A stretch of DNA of 64,000 bases from NCBI GenBank assembly GCA_934255405.1, contig CAKQNT010000005.1, positions 1 through 64,000 of the forward strand. The letters are read 5' to 3'. Shown piece after piece: positions 25,346-34,701 of this stretch. Each line of letters starts with the position of its first letter. Position 1 is the first letter of the stretch. The notes beneath the pieces are model-generated. The model did no database searches. It saw nothing but the letters and a program-made list of their open reading frames with translations, and was not told the origin of the DNA. Origin of the DNA: an uncultured Alphaproteobacteria bacterium (GTDB lineage Bacteria; Pseudomonadota; Alphaproteobacteria; RF32; CAG-239). Position numbers and translations under genes: made by a program.

Positions 25346-26446
25346 ATGTATATTCACGAACAAAAGAACTGGCCAGACTTTATTTGGAATAATGATGCAC
25401 TTTTTGATATTATCACAAAGGTATCATTTAAGCAAGGAACACTGCTGGGCAAAATGCAAAGTCTTGGTTTTGATTTTAGGCAAGAAGCTCTTTTGAACAA
25501 CTTGACCGAAGAAATAACCAAATCAAGCGAAATTGAGGGAGAATTGTTAAACAAAGACGAAGTTCATTCCTCTATTGCCAGAAGGTTAAATATACATAAT
25601 GAAAAATCCGTTGGCAGCAGCCATCATATTGACGGTGTTGTTGAAATTATGATTGATGCCACACATAATTTTGAAATCCCTTTAACTTATGAAAGATTGT
25701 GCGGTTGGCACGCTGCATTGTTTCCGACAGGATACAGCGGAATGTATAAAATAAAAACCGCTTGTTACAGAGATGATAAAGAAGGGGCAATGCAAGTCGT
25801 TTCCAATAACAGGGGACGGGAAATCGTGTATTATGAAGCCCCAAAAGCCTCTTTGATAAAAGCATATATGGATGATTTTTTTAAATGGATAAATGAAACA
25901 AATGATGTCAATCCGTTGATTAAAGCCGCCATAAGCCATTTATGGTTTATTACAATTCACCCGTTTGAAGACGGCAATGGCCGCATAGCACGAGCCATTA
26001 CGGAGTTTATGCTGGCAAAAGCCGAAAAGTCATCTTACAGATTTTACAGTATGTCGGCTCAAATCCAAAAGCAAAAAAATGAATATTATAAAATATTGGA
26101 AACAACACAAAAGGGAACACTTGACGTCACAAATTGGATAAAGTGGTTTTTAGAAACAATGTTACAGGCTTTGGAAACTTCCGAAACAATGGTGGAGAAG
26201 ATTATTATTAAGGCTGAACACTGGATGGAATTTAATAAATTCACGTTAGATGAGAACCAGAAGAAAATGATTAATATGCTTTTTGATGGTTTTGAAGGTA
26301 ATCTGACCTCAAGCAAATGGGCGAAAATCTGTAAATGTTCGCAAGATACGGCAAGTCGTTCCATTAAGCAGCTTGTTGAATTTGGAATATTAAAGCAGCA
26401 AGGAAGCGGTCGCAGCACGCATTATATTTTAGCTTGCGGAGATTAG
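25346..26446 (+). CDS. Fic family protein with DUF4172 N-terminus
   Basis: A 366-residue Fic protein. The N-terminal WPDFIWNNDALFDII resembles DUF4172, the usual lead domain of this subgroup. The inhibitory motif is SSEIEGE (60-66) and the catalytic loop HPFEDGNGR (205-213). The C-terminal winged-helix part (SSKWAKICKCSQDTASRSI) could bind DNA. ATG 25346 is used because the promoter and operator lie directly upstream. It is divergent from the Fic gene at 24160. The operator-like palindrome recurs after its stop. Confidence 0.88.
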   Translation: MYIHEQKNWPDFIWNNDALFDIITKVSFKQGTLLGKMQSLGFDFRQEALLNNLTEEITKSSEIEGELLNKDEVHSSIARRLNIHNEKSVGSSHHIDGVVEIMIDATHNFEIPLTYERLCGWHAALFPTGYSGMYKIKTACYRDDKEGAMQVVSNNRGREIVYYEAPKASLIKAYMDDFFKWINETNDVNPLIKAAISHLWFITIHPFEDGNGRIARAITEFMLAKAEKSSYRFYSMSAQIQKQKNEYYKILETTQKGTLDVTNWIKWFLETMLQALETSETMVEKIIIKAEHWMEFNKFTLDENQKKMINMLFDGFEGNLTSSKWAKICKCSQDTASRSIKQLVEFGILKQQGSGRSTHYILACGD

Positions 26447-26455
26447 CTCTCATAA

Positions 26456-26478
26456 TCTCCGCATATTTTGCGTGGATT
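26456..26478. repeat. Second copy of the Fic operator-like palindrome
   Basis: TCTCCGCATATTTTGCGTGG repeats the 25321 palindrome with one arm altered, again preceded by ATAA and followed by ATTG and CTAAT. The two copies flank the Fic gene as direct repeats about 1.1 kb apart. Confidence 0.6.
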
Positions 26479-26523
26479 GATGTGCTAATATTTGTAAACA
26501 AAGGTTATGTAAGAAATTCCCTA

Positions 26524-26571
26524 TTTCCATTTTAGAAAATCTCCAATATTTGGCACTTTCTAAAATGGAAA
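26524..26571. repeat. Perfect 15-bp inverted repeat
   Basis: TTTCCATTTTAGAAA (26524-26538) and TTTCTAAAATGGAAA (26557-26571) are exact reverse complements 18 bases apart. There is no T run after it, so it is not a standard terminator. It lies upstream of the broken AAA gene. Confidence 0.7.
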
Positions 26572-26620
26572 CAGCAAAAATCCCGACTGTTTTTGCATTT
26601 AATGGTAAATCAGTCGGAGT

Positions 26621-26800
26621 TTGAAAATATATATTCAAAGAACTATTGAAAATGCCGTAAAACGGATGAATTCTTCCTTTCCTGTTGTATTGATTACAGG
26701 ACTAAGGCAAGTTAGTAAAACAACAGTGTTTAGATGTTGTGACGAGAATCGTAATTACGTGTCCTTGGATACATTGGAAAACCGTAAATTAGCCAAAGAG
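26621..26800 (+). pseudogene. AAA_14/DUF4143-type ATPase, 5' fragment
   Basis: Translation gives RTIENAVKRMNSSFPVVLI, then TGLRQVSKTTVF (a Walker A with S for the usual G), then NYVSLDTLENRKLAKE. This is the N-terminal part of the common AAA ATPase with DUF4143, normally about 400 residues. Homology stops near 26795, where sequence of a serine recombinase begins in another frame. The remnant is not functional as an ATPase. Confidence 0.75.
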
Positions 26801-26991
26801 AAGGCATTGCTGTTGCAAAAATGCACGGCAAATATAAAGGTGGCAAAAATAAATTATCTACTGAACAAGTAGCTGAATTAAATGTCCTCCATAAGCAAGG
26901 AATGCCTATCGTTCGCATTGCCAAGCAATTTAAAATAACTCGCCCAACTGTGTATAGTTATTTGAGGAATGAAAGAAAACAAAGTTGCTAA
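26788..26991 (+). pseudogene. Serine recombinase (resolvase/invertase), C-terminal fragment
   Basis: In the frame ending at TAA 26989-26991 the sequence reads QREGIAVAKMHGKYKGGKN, then a helix-turn-helix GMPIVRIAKQFKITRPTVY. This is the C-terminal end of a resolvase/invertase. The catalytic serine domain is absent; an in-frame TAA lies at 26785. It is fused in a different frame to the AAA fragment, marking a recombination scar. Confidence 0.75.
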
Positions 26992-27034
26992 TAAGAGTTT
27001 GAGTTTCTTATTAGAATAAGAAAATACAGAATTT

Positions 27035-28204
27035 TTAACACTCTATTTTCAAAATTTCCCGCTCTTCACGAGAATAGTAGTAATTTATGATTTCTCCTGT
27101 TTGGAAGAGATAAATGGCCTGTTCTATAACCCCTAAAGGCACTTGGAACCACTCCCTGACTGTGTGTCGTGTACCGTTATTATCCATCACATCAATACTT
27201 AAACGAGCAGCATCAAAAAAGCGGTGTAATAAATCTTCAAACTTTTGGGTATTAACATTATACATCTTATATGAAGACACTACTTTCACTTTGGCCATAA
27301 GATATGTTGTTTCGTTTGCTGCATTTCTGATCCGATCTTCAACAGCAGTTTCAGAATAACCAATTTTATATAAATCTTTTACGGCTTTTACTTGCGGATC
27401 CTTGCTGAGTGACCTTAAAACATAGATGTAGCCAGATGGTTTATCTTCTTCTGTTACGCCTGAAAACTCTTTTAACGCTTCTTCATAGTTTTCCGTTACG
27501 ATTTTTCCATCAGAATACATCGGTTTAGCCAATGAATTGCGAAGTATATCCGATTCAGTTCCATTTTCATAAATACAGCGAAGTCTGGCTTGTTTTCTCT
27601 GGTTGCGTTGTGAAAAATTACCAACCTTATCAACATATAGCAACATTCCACGATAAACCAGAAAAGCACCTTCTTTGATTGATGTTTCGGTTGTAAATTT
27701 CATCAATCTACGCTTACCGTTTTTAAGATCAACTTGGCAGGCCTTAAATAATGGTTCAAACTTATCAAAATCCTCACACTTCTTAGCACGAGCCACATAA
27801 TCATAAGCACCAACGGAACGATCAACCTTTTTTAGTCCATGTCCTAAATTAAATATATCATCTTCTTTAGGTGTTGATAAAAGGCCAAGGTCATCATCAT
27901 TTAATATATCATCAATAGATTGTGGCTTTTCTTCTGTTTCTTTAAGCAATCCCAATGTATCAAATTCTTTTAATTGATTGATTTTGATGCTGTCTTCTCT
28001 GATTCCTTCAAGACGATAATACAATGAATTTTCCAGAATATCATTTGATAGCGCCGGTTCTCGTTTATTTTCTTCTATAAACTTATTGATTTCATCAAAG
28101 CTTTTAAGCAGCCGTTCATCAGCTGTGATACGAACGTTTTTAGGTTTAACTTCTAACAAACCTAAATCGTCATCATCAACAATCTTCTGCAACCAATCTT
28201 CCAT
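27035..28204 (-). CDS. GIY-YIG (T5orf172/MUG113-like) nuclease-domain protein
   Basis: A 389-residue cytoplasmic protein. The C-terminal third (about 255-380) is a GIY-YIG domain of the T5orf172 type: GYIYVLRS, then LYKIGYSETAVEDRIRNA, FEDLLHRFFDAARL and REWFQVPL. The N-terminal part is acidic and repeats a D-L-G-L-L motif three times (DDDDLGLL at 10-17, FDTLGLL at 81-87, NDDDLGLL at 102-109), which may dock partners. It is the last gene of the block, 9 bases after the helicase. Nuclease activity is inferred from the fold. Confidence 0.75.
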   Translation of the reverse strand: MEDWLQKIVDDDDLGLLEVKPKNVRITADERLLKSFDEINKFIEENKREPALSNDILENSLYYRLEGIREDSIKINQLKEFDTLGLLKETEEKPQSIDDILNDDDLGLLSTPKEDDIFNLGHGLKKVDRSVGAYDYVARAKKCEDFDKFEPLFKACQVDLKNGKRRLMKFTTETSIKEGAFLVYRGMLLYVDKVGNFSQRNQRKQARLRCIYENGTESDILRNSLAKPMYSDGKIVTENYEEALKEFSGVTEEDKPSGYIYVLRSLSKDPQVKAVKDLYKIGYSETAVEDRIRNAANETTYLMAKVKVVSSYKMYNVNTQKFEDLLHRFFDAARLSIDVMDNNGTRHTVREWFQVPLGVIEQAIYLFQTGEIINYYYSREEREILKIEC

Positions 28205-28213
28205 ATTTCAATC

Positions 28214-30139
28214 CTACTGCTGATTTCTCTTTTTGCTACGAATATAGAGCAAAGCCGCGGCCAATTCTCTTTCTCTTGGATCAAAGGAGTTTTTATCTGG
28301 CTCATTACCGGTTGCCTTTACAAACTCTTTAATCTTTGGCCATAAAGCAATGGCTTCTTCATCTGTCATTTGTAATCTTGTAGCATCTATACATTCTTGA
28401 ATTAAACGGAATGTCCGTTTATCCAGTGTCTTTGATAATACTTCAAACGCTTTCTGGAATGGATTTATAGAATCAATCAAGTCAATGCTCAATTCATCAA
28501 TATTAATAAATCGGTTTGCCATACGAATAAAGCGAATATCACCGGTATCTTCAATAGATCCTGTTTTGATGGCAGAATCTGCAATAACATATTGTCTTAC
28601 CTCTTCAACTTCTTCATCAGTTAAATCAGGATAAGTTGTTTGAATAATCTTTGGTATCAAAACCTTATTGACAACAATAGGATCAACATTCCCCGGCAAT
28701 GCTTTCAAAACATTCTGATCTTGTAAGATTTTTGCTTTAAGATCATTCAGATCTGCCTCAATAATTTGCTTTACTTTTTCTGTTGAGGGCTGTTTAAATC
28801 CTCTAATCTTAATTTCACCTTTTTGATTTTCGCTATTGTCATCTTCCAAACGAACCTTAAAATTAAATTTTGGAGCAAGTACTTGTTCCATTAGTAATGA
28901 GCAAGTAATTGCTTTAAGCATATTATTAACCGCTTCGGTTACTTGTCCATCAGAAGCATCTGGATGTGCAATAAGGTTAGTAAATTGCGCGTGTGTTTTA
29001 TTTTCACTATCACGAGTGCAACGACCGATAATTTGCACAATTTCAGTTAATGATCCACGATAACCTATAGTTAATGCTTGTTCACAGAATGGCCAATCAA
29101 AACCTTCTTTTGCCATACCAAGTGCAATCAATATATCCAAATCGTCAACATTATCTATATGTCTTAAATACTCAACAACCTTTTCTCGGCCTTCTTTATC
29201 TTCAACTAGATCCGCGATTTTTAAAATCTTTCCATCACTGTGTCTTTTAACATACAAAATATTTGTTTCTGGGTCTTGATGGTCTAATTCTCCGATAATA
29301 TCAATAATCCGGTCTACCTCGTCATATTTATCTTTAGTTGATGCTAATGAATTAACACTAGGAATATGAATGATTGTTTTTTTATTGGTATCTAAAATCT
29401 CAGGCAATGCAGATAGATATTTTCCTTGATAAAAATGATAACCAATCCCTAAAGATTTCAAATAAGTATAACCATTTAATTGTTCATAATAGTTATAAGT
29501 TACACGGTCAAACTTCATCTCATCTTCAGGACGCATAACAGCCACACCATCGCCACGGAAATATGATCCGGTCATTGCCATTATATGCGCGGTTGATTTC
29601 GTCATAATAGAATGTAGAAGTTCACCTAATTTACTGCTATCCAAATCTGCTGATACGTGGTGAAACTCATCAATAGCCAACAGACAATCGTTAAACTTGG
29701 TTTCTTCAATGGTTTCATAAGCAAAACGTAGAGTTGCGTGGGTACAGATTAGTATTTTAGCATCAGAATCCATAAATTCTTGGAAAATTTTAATCTTTCC
29801 TTGGCTGTTATCGGATCCTCTGGTGCATAAGTTATATCTGTCTTCAGGCATCCAATCGGCAAAGAAGCCAAATTTCTTTAATTCTGTTTTCTTAAATGAA
29901 GAACCAATAGACCGTTCAGGAACAGCAACAATAACCTTTTTAATACCTTGGTTTTGTAACTTATCAAGGGCAATAAACATCAAAGCACGAGATTTTCCTG
30001 ATGCTGGTGGAGCTTTCAAGAGTAAATACTTAGACGTACGATAAGCATAAGCTCTTTGTTGCATTTCGCGCATACCCCAAGAGTCTGTTTTGGTGCTTTC
30101 GCCTGTTTGAGCATATTTAACTTCTACCAAGTTTTCCAT
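28214..30139 (-). CDS. DExH-box superfamily 2 helicase
   Basis: A 641-residue helicase like those of restriction systems. Motif I is APPASGKS (43-50), motif II DEFHH near 158, motif III region MTGSYFRGD, and motif VI QIIGRCTRDS near 380. There is no fused nuclease. It sits between the AIPR gene and the GIY-YIG gene with gaps of 15 and 9 bases, consistent with one transcript. It may translocate on DNA to deliver cutting by a partner; this is inferred. Confidence 0.85.
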   Translation of the reverse strand: MENLVEVKYAQTGESTKTDSWGMREMQQRAYAYRTSKYLLLKAPPASGKSRALMFIALDKLQNQGIKKVIVAVPERSIGSSFKKTELKKFGFFADWMPEDRYNLCTRGSDNSQGKIKIFQEFMDSDAKILICTHATLRFAYETIEETKFNDCLLAIDEFHHVSADLDSSKLGELLHSIMTKSTAHIMAMTGSYFRGDGVAVMRPEDEMKFDRVTYNYYEQLNGYTYLKSLGIGYHFYQGKYLSALPEILDTNKKTIIHIPSVNSLASTKDKYDEVDRIIDIIGELDHQDPETNILYVKRHSDGKILKIADLVEDKEGREKVVEYLRHIDNVDDLDILIALGMAKEGFDWPFCEQALTIGYRGSLTEIVQIIGRCTRDSENKTHAQFTNLIAHPDASDGQVTEAVNNMLKAITCSLLMEQVLAPKFNFKVRLEDDNSENQKGEIKIRGFKQPSTEKVKQIIEADLNDLKAKILQDQNVLKALPGNVDPIVVNKVLIPKIIQTTYPDLTDEEVEEVRQYVIADSAIKTGSIEDTGDIRFIRMANRFINIDELSIDLIDSINPFQKAFEVLSKTLDKRTFRLIQECIDATRLQMTDEEAIALWPKIKEFVKATGNEPDKNSFDPRERELAAALLYIRSKKRNQQ

Positions 30140-30154
30140 ATTATAATCTCCCGA

Positions 30155-31792
30155 TCATTTTTTGTATAAATCATTTATAATTTCAGTAGATTTTTCAGAC
30201 TTAAAGAAATTATGGTTGGAAAAATTCTTATTTTCATTCTTTTGTTTTTCAACAATTTTATTCAATGCGGCTAAACTTTCATCATATGCCGTTATAATTT
30301 TATCTTCACTATAAGAATTTTTTATTTCTGGATGCAACATGCCCATTAAATATAGCAAGGAAAAACTTGAATGTCTTAAATGCTGTATTTCTGGATTTTC
30401 TTTATTTTTCTTTTTTATAATTTGAAAAATTTTAAATGTATTAAGCAAATCCATGTGAATATTTGGTGTATTATATACATCATCATAGTAATCTTCTATC
30501 AATTTGCTGATACTAATCTTAGCCTTATGGGGTATCCCTTTATATAAAGAACAATACAGTTGTAACAAAGTATCAGAATTTATAGCATCTGGAAGTTTTT
30601 TTTCTTCAACATCTCTATTAATAAGTAATGATACATTATTTTCCAAAAAGAAATCCTTAATTTTTTTTAAATTAACATTAGCACTCTTCAAATCATACAT
30701 TGTGATTTTATTTTGAGTATTTGTCCCTTGTACAATATCTGTTATTTGTTCAGGAATGGTTGTTTGATAAATACGAGCAATGATATTTGCTTCATATAAG
30801 GGTATTAGTTTGTCTTCATCATTTTTGTTATCAAGATAGTGATTGTAGATTGTTTTTGTGGTTTGCCCACCATTCACAATGTAAGGGCGTTTAATTTCAA
30901 TTTCTTTTCTTCCTGATATTGTTTTTACTTCAAAACGTTCGCAAACAATTGATAGACCATTATTTTTATACCAAAACATTTTAGGGTCAGCAACAAGACT
31001 ATTATATATGTCTTGGTTAATTTTACTTTTTATGAGCTTTCTCACATTTTTTTCCAGTATTGCATCACCCACTTTTTCATATAGTTTGGCTATGTCATAT
31101 GCGCTAAAACTCACAATACAAGTATTAATTCCGTTATTCATTTGGATATAATTTTTATCAATGGGAATATGTATATCTTCAACTGGCACTTCTTTATGCC
31201 CAATCAAAAATTCATATTTAAAGAAGACTTTAATGTCTTGAATTATGCTGTTTTCCTGCTTAAATTGGGTAAGTGTCTTTTTTTCTTGTTCATTTATATC
31301 TGCACCATTAGTTGCAAGATACAAATTTAAATGGATATTATTTACTTCCGTTACTTTGGTAATGTCCCATAATAAGTTTAATTGTTTTGTTAAATATGGG
31401 TTCATAGTTATATTAGAAGTATCTTTATCTATTATGATAGATTTAATCTTTCTAAGAAATAAATCAATATCATTTTCCCCAATTGTTGATTTTAAGTTTT
31501 TTTCTGTTTTATACTTACATTGAAATACATTTATATAAATCTCATCTGATGATGCGTCATTATCTATATGCAAAATATCTATTGCATTATCAAGGCTACC
31601 TTCTGTGATATTGTCAATGATTTCATCAACATCATAGTTATCAAGATAGCGTTGCAATACGTATACAACAAAAGCGAATGATACTTTATCTTTTTCCAAA
31701 ACAGATCGCTTGGAATATATTCCTAAACGCTCTAATTCTTGTGAAACTTTTTTTAACCTTGATTCTAATATATCATTCTCTAACTTTTCCAT
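30155..31792 (-). CDS. AIPR family (abortive infection phage resistance) protein
   Basis: A 545-residue protein matching the AIPR family: NVRKLIKSKINQDIYNSLV, then FWYKNNGLSIVCERFEV and YIVNGGQTTKTIYNHY. The N-terminal region has DNDASSDEIYINVFQCKYK, resembling an acid...Q-x-K nuclease strand. AIPR proteins are linked to phage resistance, but their biochemistry is poorly known. It lies one base after the methyltransferase stop, strongly suggesting co-expression. Confidence 0.82.
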   Translation of the reverse strand: MEKLENDILESRLKKVSQELERLGIYSKRSVLEKDKVSFAFVVYVLQRYLDNYDVDEIIDNITEGSLDNAIDILHIDNDASSDEIYINVFQCKYKTEKNLKSTIGENDIDLFLRKIKSIIIDKDTSNITMNPYLTKQLNLLWDITKVTEVNNIHLNLYLATNGADINEQEKKTLTQFKQENSIIQDIKVFFKYEFLIGHKEVPVEDIHIPIDKNYIQMNNGINTCIVSFSAYDIAKLYEKVGDAILEKNVRKLIKSKINQDIYNSLVADPKMFWYKNNGLSIVCERFEVKTISGRKEIEIKRPYIVNGGQTTKTIYNHYLDNKNDEDKLIPLYEANIIARIYQTTIPEQITDIVQGTNTQNKITMYDLKSANVNLKKIKDFFLENNVSLLINRDVEEKKLPDAINSDTLLQLYCSLYKGIPHKAKISISKLIEDYYDDVYNTPNIHMDLLNTFKIFQIIKKKNKENPEIQHLRHSSFSLLYLMGMLHPEIKNSYSEDKIITAYDESLAALNKIVEKQKNENKNFSNHNFFKSEKSTEIINDLYKK

Positions 31793-31793
31793 A

Positions 31794-33908
31794 CTATACT
31801 CCTAACTCTAATTGTTTTAATTCTTCTTCTGAGGCATGGTTTGTCATCATTTCATACATCTTGAACAAGTGTGCTAATCTTTGTTCATCATTTTCAAAAG
31901 GTTTCCTACGATAACAATATTCAATAACCATATCCAAGCTGTGATGAGCTTCTAATAGATCTTTTGGCATTTTATCAGGATCATATAATTCTGCCATTGT
32001 CCGTTCAGAATACTTCTCACGAACACGTAAAATATCTTGTACACAAAGCTCTATACGCTTCTTCTGCTGGTCTGAAATCTTTGGGAATGGAAATGTATTA
32101 TAGCAAAGTTCTGCGGAATATCTAATACGTGTTTCTAATCTACCAGCAACAGCCCTTACCCATACCATGTGCATATTAGAAGTTATAATTCCCATGAGTA
32201 TAGGTTGTGGATTGTAAATTACACAAATTCCATTATCAGGAACAATATCTGACGATATAAAACCAATAGGAATATACATTCTGTTTTCAGAGGATGTTGC
32301 TGGAATAATCAAAGCAGGAGATTCTTGATATTTGGGATACTTAAACTTGTAAGGTGTATTAACAGCTTTTTGAGCATCACGGCCTTTCTTTTTTCTCCAA
32401 TCTTTACATTTTTCAATCTTTTGTTTTATATCATCAATTTTTGATGCTTCTTTATATTCTGCCTCATTTATCCATAAACAATATCTTTGAACACCATCAA
32501 TATAATCACCACCACTCAAAAATGGTTTTATGTAACTTATTGCCCTTGGTGTTCTACTTATGATTTTATCTTTTTCGCTTTCTGATAATTTTAAATTATC
32601 ACCATCAAGAGCCGTGCTACCCAATGCCATTTCTGGAAAAGTAGAAATAGATTTTTTATTTGCTTCAATATATAAGTCTTTATAATCAATTAAATACGCA
32701 TTTATGTTCTGGACCACTTCTTTTTGATTATCAACATATATTGCTTTAATTATTCCTTTGATTTTTACCTGTATCCCAATAATTACACACGTTACACCTG
32801 CTTTGTTCTTTGCATTATTTGACCATTTAAATGACCTATATGCAAAAAATATTTCCTGATTATCTTTAAGAATATTTGGCCAAGCTGATGCTACTTGTTC
32901 ACCTTGACAAATTGAATTTGTTGAAACGAAAGCATATTTTATTTTTGAACTATTATCAATATAATTAGCCGCCATAGAAAACCAGCCAAATATATAATCA
33001 ATGTTCTTGCTTAAAATGATTTTTGAGCTGTATAAATAGTCCATATCTGATCTTTGTGCAGGTGTCTGCTTTTTAGCACCAGCATAAGGCGGATTGCCTA
33101 AAATATACACTTCTGCTTGTTCTCTTGGGGTTTCAAAGTGTAATGGCGTATTTTTTACATCTGCCTCAGCAATAACTCTGGTTAAGTTAGATTTTTCAAT
33201 ATATTTAGGACAAACCTGTTCCCAATCCATACGAAGAGCATTGCCACATACAATATGCCCACTTTCACTCAACGGTAAAGTTGGTCTAGGTTCGCCAATC
33301 TCTTCTCTGAACTTACAATTCATCTGGTGTTCGGCTAACCACAATGACAATTTAGCTATTTCACAAGCAAAGTCATCAATTTCTATACCATAGAACTGTT
33401 TCAACTCTATAACAGATAAGTTCATTTGAAAATCTTTTTCACCGCTGATTTCTTGAATACGCTTGATTATATCCATTTCCAACAATTTCATTTGCTTAAA
33501 GGCGATAATCAAAAAGTTACCAGATCCGCAAGCGGGATCAAAAATACGAATTTTGGATAATCTCAGTTGCAAAGACTTAAGTTTATTAACGCTATCCTTG
33601 GCTTTTTCAAATTCTTCACGCAAATCATCCATAAACAACGGATTGATAACCTTCATAATGTTTGGCACTGAAGTATAGTGTTGCCCGAATCCAGAACGAA
33701 CTTCAGCTGTTTTAACTGCTTGGAACATTGAACCAAATATATCTGGGTTAATTTCTTTCCAATTATTATGATCACCGCATTCAATCATCAGTTCTCTTGT
33801 TTTAGCGGTTAATTCTGGAATATGGATCCGATCTCTAAATAATTTACCGTTAACATAAGGAAATTTTTGGATATATTGCGGATATTTAGACTTATCTTGT
33901 TTATCCAA
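31794..33908 (-). CDS. MmeI-like DNA methyltransferase and specificity part (after in-frame TAG)
   Basis: About 704 residues. SAM motif I is FDPACGSGNFL (123-133), the N6-adenine catalytic motif IV is NPPY (272-275), and GQHYTS precedes motif I. The latter half looks like a target-recognition domain, followed by a helical end (PDKMPKDLLEAHHSLDMVIE). The first possible start is TTG at 33908, without a good Shine-Dalgarno. The same frame continues upstream through one TAG (33936-33938) into the N-terminal domain, so the two parts together equal one MmeI-type protein of about 929 residues. Confidence 0.82.
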   Translation of the reverse strand: MDKQDKSKYPQYIQKFPYVNGKLFRDRIHIPELTAKTRELMIECGDHNNWKEINPDIFGSMFQAVKTAEVRSGFGQHYTSVPNIMKVINPLFMDDLREEFEKAKDSVNKLKSLQLRLSKIRIFDPACGSGNFLIIAFKQMKLLEMDIIKRIQEISGEKDFQMNLSVIELKQFYGIEIDDFACEIAKLSLWLAEHQMNCKFREEIGEPRPTLPLSESGHIVCGNALRMDWEQVCPKYIEKSNLTRVIAEADVKNTPLHFETPREQAEVYILGNPPYAGAKKQTPAQRSDMDYLYSSKIILSKNIDYIFGWFSMAANYIDNSSKIKYAFVSTNSICQGEQVASAWPNILKDNQEIFFAYRSFKWSNNAKNKAGVTCVIIGIQVKIKGIIKAIYVDNQKEVVQNINAYLIDYKDLYIEANKKSISTFPEMALGSTALDGDNLKLSESEKDKIISRTPRAISYIKPFLSGGDYIDGVQRYCLWINEAEYKEASKIDDIKQKIEKCKDWRKKKGRDAQKAVNTPYKFKYPKYQESPALIIPATSSENRMYIPIGFISSDIVPDNGICVIYNPQPILMGIITSNMHMVWVRAVAGRLETRIRYSAELCYNTFPFPKISDQQKKRIELCVQDILRVREKYSERTMAELYDPDKMPKDLLEAHHSLDMVIEYCYRRKPFENDEQRLAHLFKMYEMMTNHASEEELKQLELGV

Positions 33909-33935
33909 TGCCTCAAACAGAATTTCAAAAAAGGC

Positions 33936-34583
33936 CTAAAGATCGCTTCCATCTTCTTGTGTATGTTCAACTAATGGTTTAGTAAATAAACTATCTTCGG
34001 TAAAAATTCCCGTATCTTCCGCAAAGAAGCAAAAGAGCAATCTTGTTAAAAAGACATTAAGATCATGGTTATATTCATTGGCAAATGTTTTATTGTTATG
34101 ATAAATTTCATCATAAATTTTGGCCATTTTCTCAGCAGCTTTTACATCAGCCATACTTTCTACGTGTGGTTGATACTTTTCTTTACCTGACCATGGCAAG
34201 AAGAAATCCGTATGTTTCCAAAGATCCTTAAAATCAATATCACGTGTATCTTTGGTTTTGGTATCAACTGCTAAAAACTTTTTGTAATCAGTAACAATAA
34301 TAAAGCGTGGATCATGGGTGTAGGTTTTCGGATCATTCTTAAGTGATTCTATCCTTTCCAACAAATCAGCAGTCTTGGCTTCAAATAAACTGGTTCCTTG
34401 GTCATAAAACTCAAAAAACAACTTCTTCTTGATGATGATTTGGTTATCTGCCTTGTTTAACCGTGAATTTTTGGTCTTGGTAACAGTACTTTTGGGCAAA
34501 CCATAGAGCAACAAGAAGTCAAAAATAAAGTCTTCATGATTGTTTTGATTGACTAATTGCTTAACTTTTTCTTCCAAATCCAT
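33936..34583 (-). CDS. MmeI-like N-terminal nuclease part (before in-frame TAG)
   Basis: A 215-residue N-terminal part of a type IIL/IIG restriction-modification protein. LFFEFYDQGTSLFEAKTADL gives a nuclease-like E-x10-E-x-K (E58, E68, K70), where MmeI has D in the first position. The end FFAEDTGIFTEDSLF and EHTQEDGSDL is normally followed directly by the methyltransferase. TAG ends it here; the ten codons after TAG (AFFEILFEAL and on) keep the family sequence in the same frame. Either a point nonsense mutation or a sequencing error. Confidence 0.8.
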   Translation of the reverse strand: MDLEEKVKQLVNQNNHEDFIFDFLLLYGLPKSTVTKTKNSRLNKADNQIIIKKKLFFEFYDQGTSLFEAKTADLLERIESLKNDPKTYTHDPRFIIVTDYKKFLAVDTKTKDTRDIDFKDLWKHTDFFLPWSGKEKYQPHVESMADVKAAEKMAKIYDEIYHNNKTFANEYNHDLNVFLTRLLFCFFAEDTGIFTEDSLFTKPLVEHTQEDGSDL

Positions 34584-34701
34584 TTACAGCTCCATTAGTT
34601 TAAACCCATTCGCATGGTTTACGATCATAAATTAGAATCGTAAAGAATCAACTAAATTTCTGTTGAATTATCTGGCTTAATTTCAAATTACATGATAATA
34701 A

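Noticed and set aside
33936..33938. TAG as a reassigned sense codon
   Set aside because: TAG ends several ordinary genes here (for example 97-99 and 20740-20742), so reassignment is unlikely.
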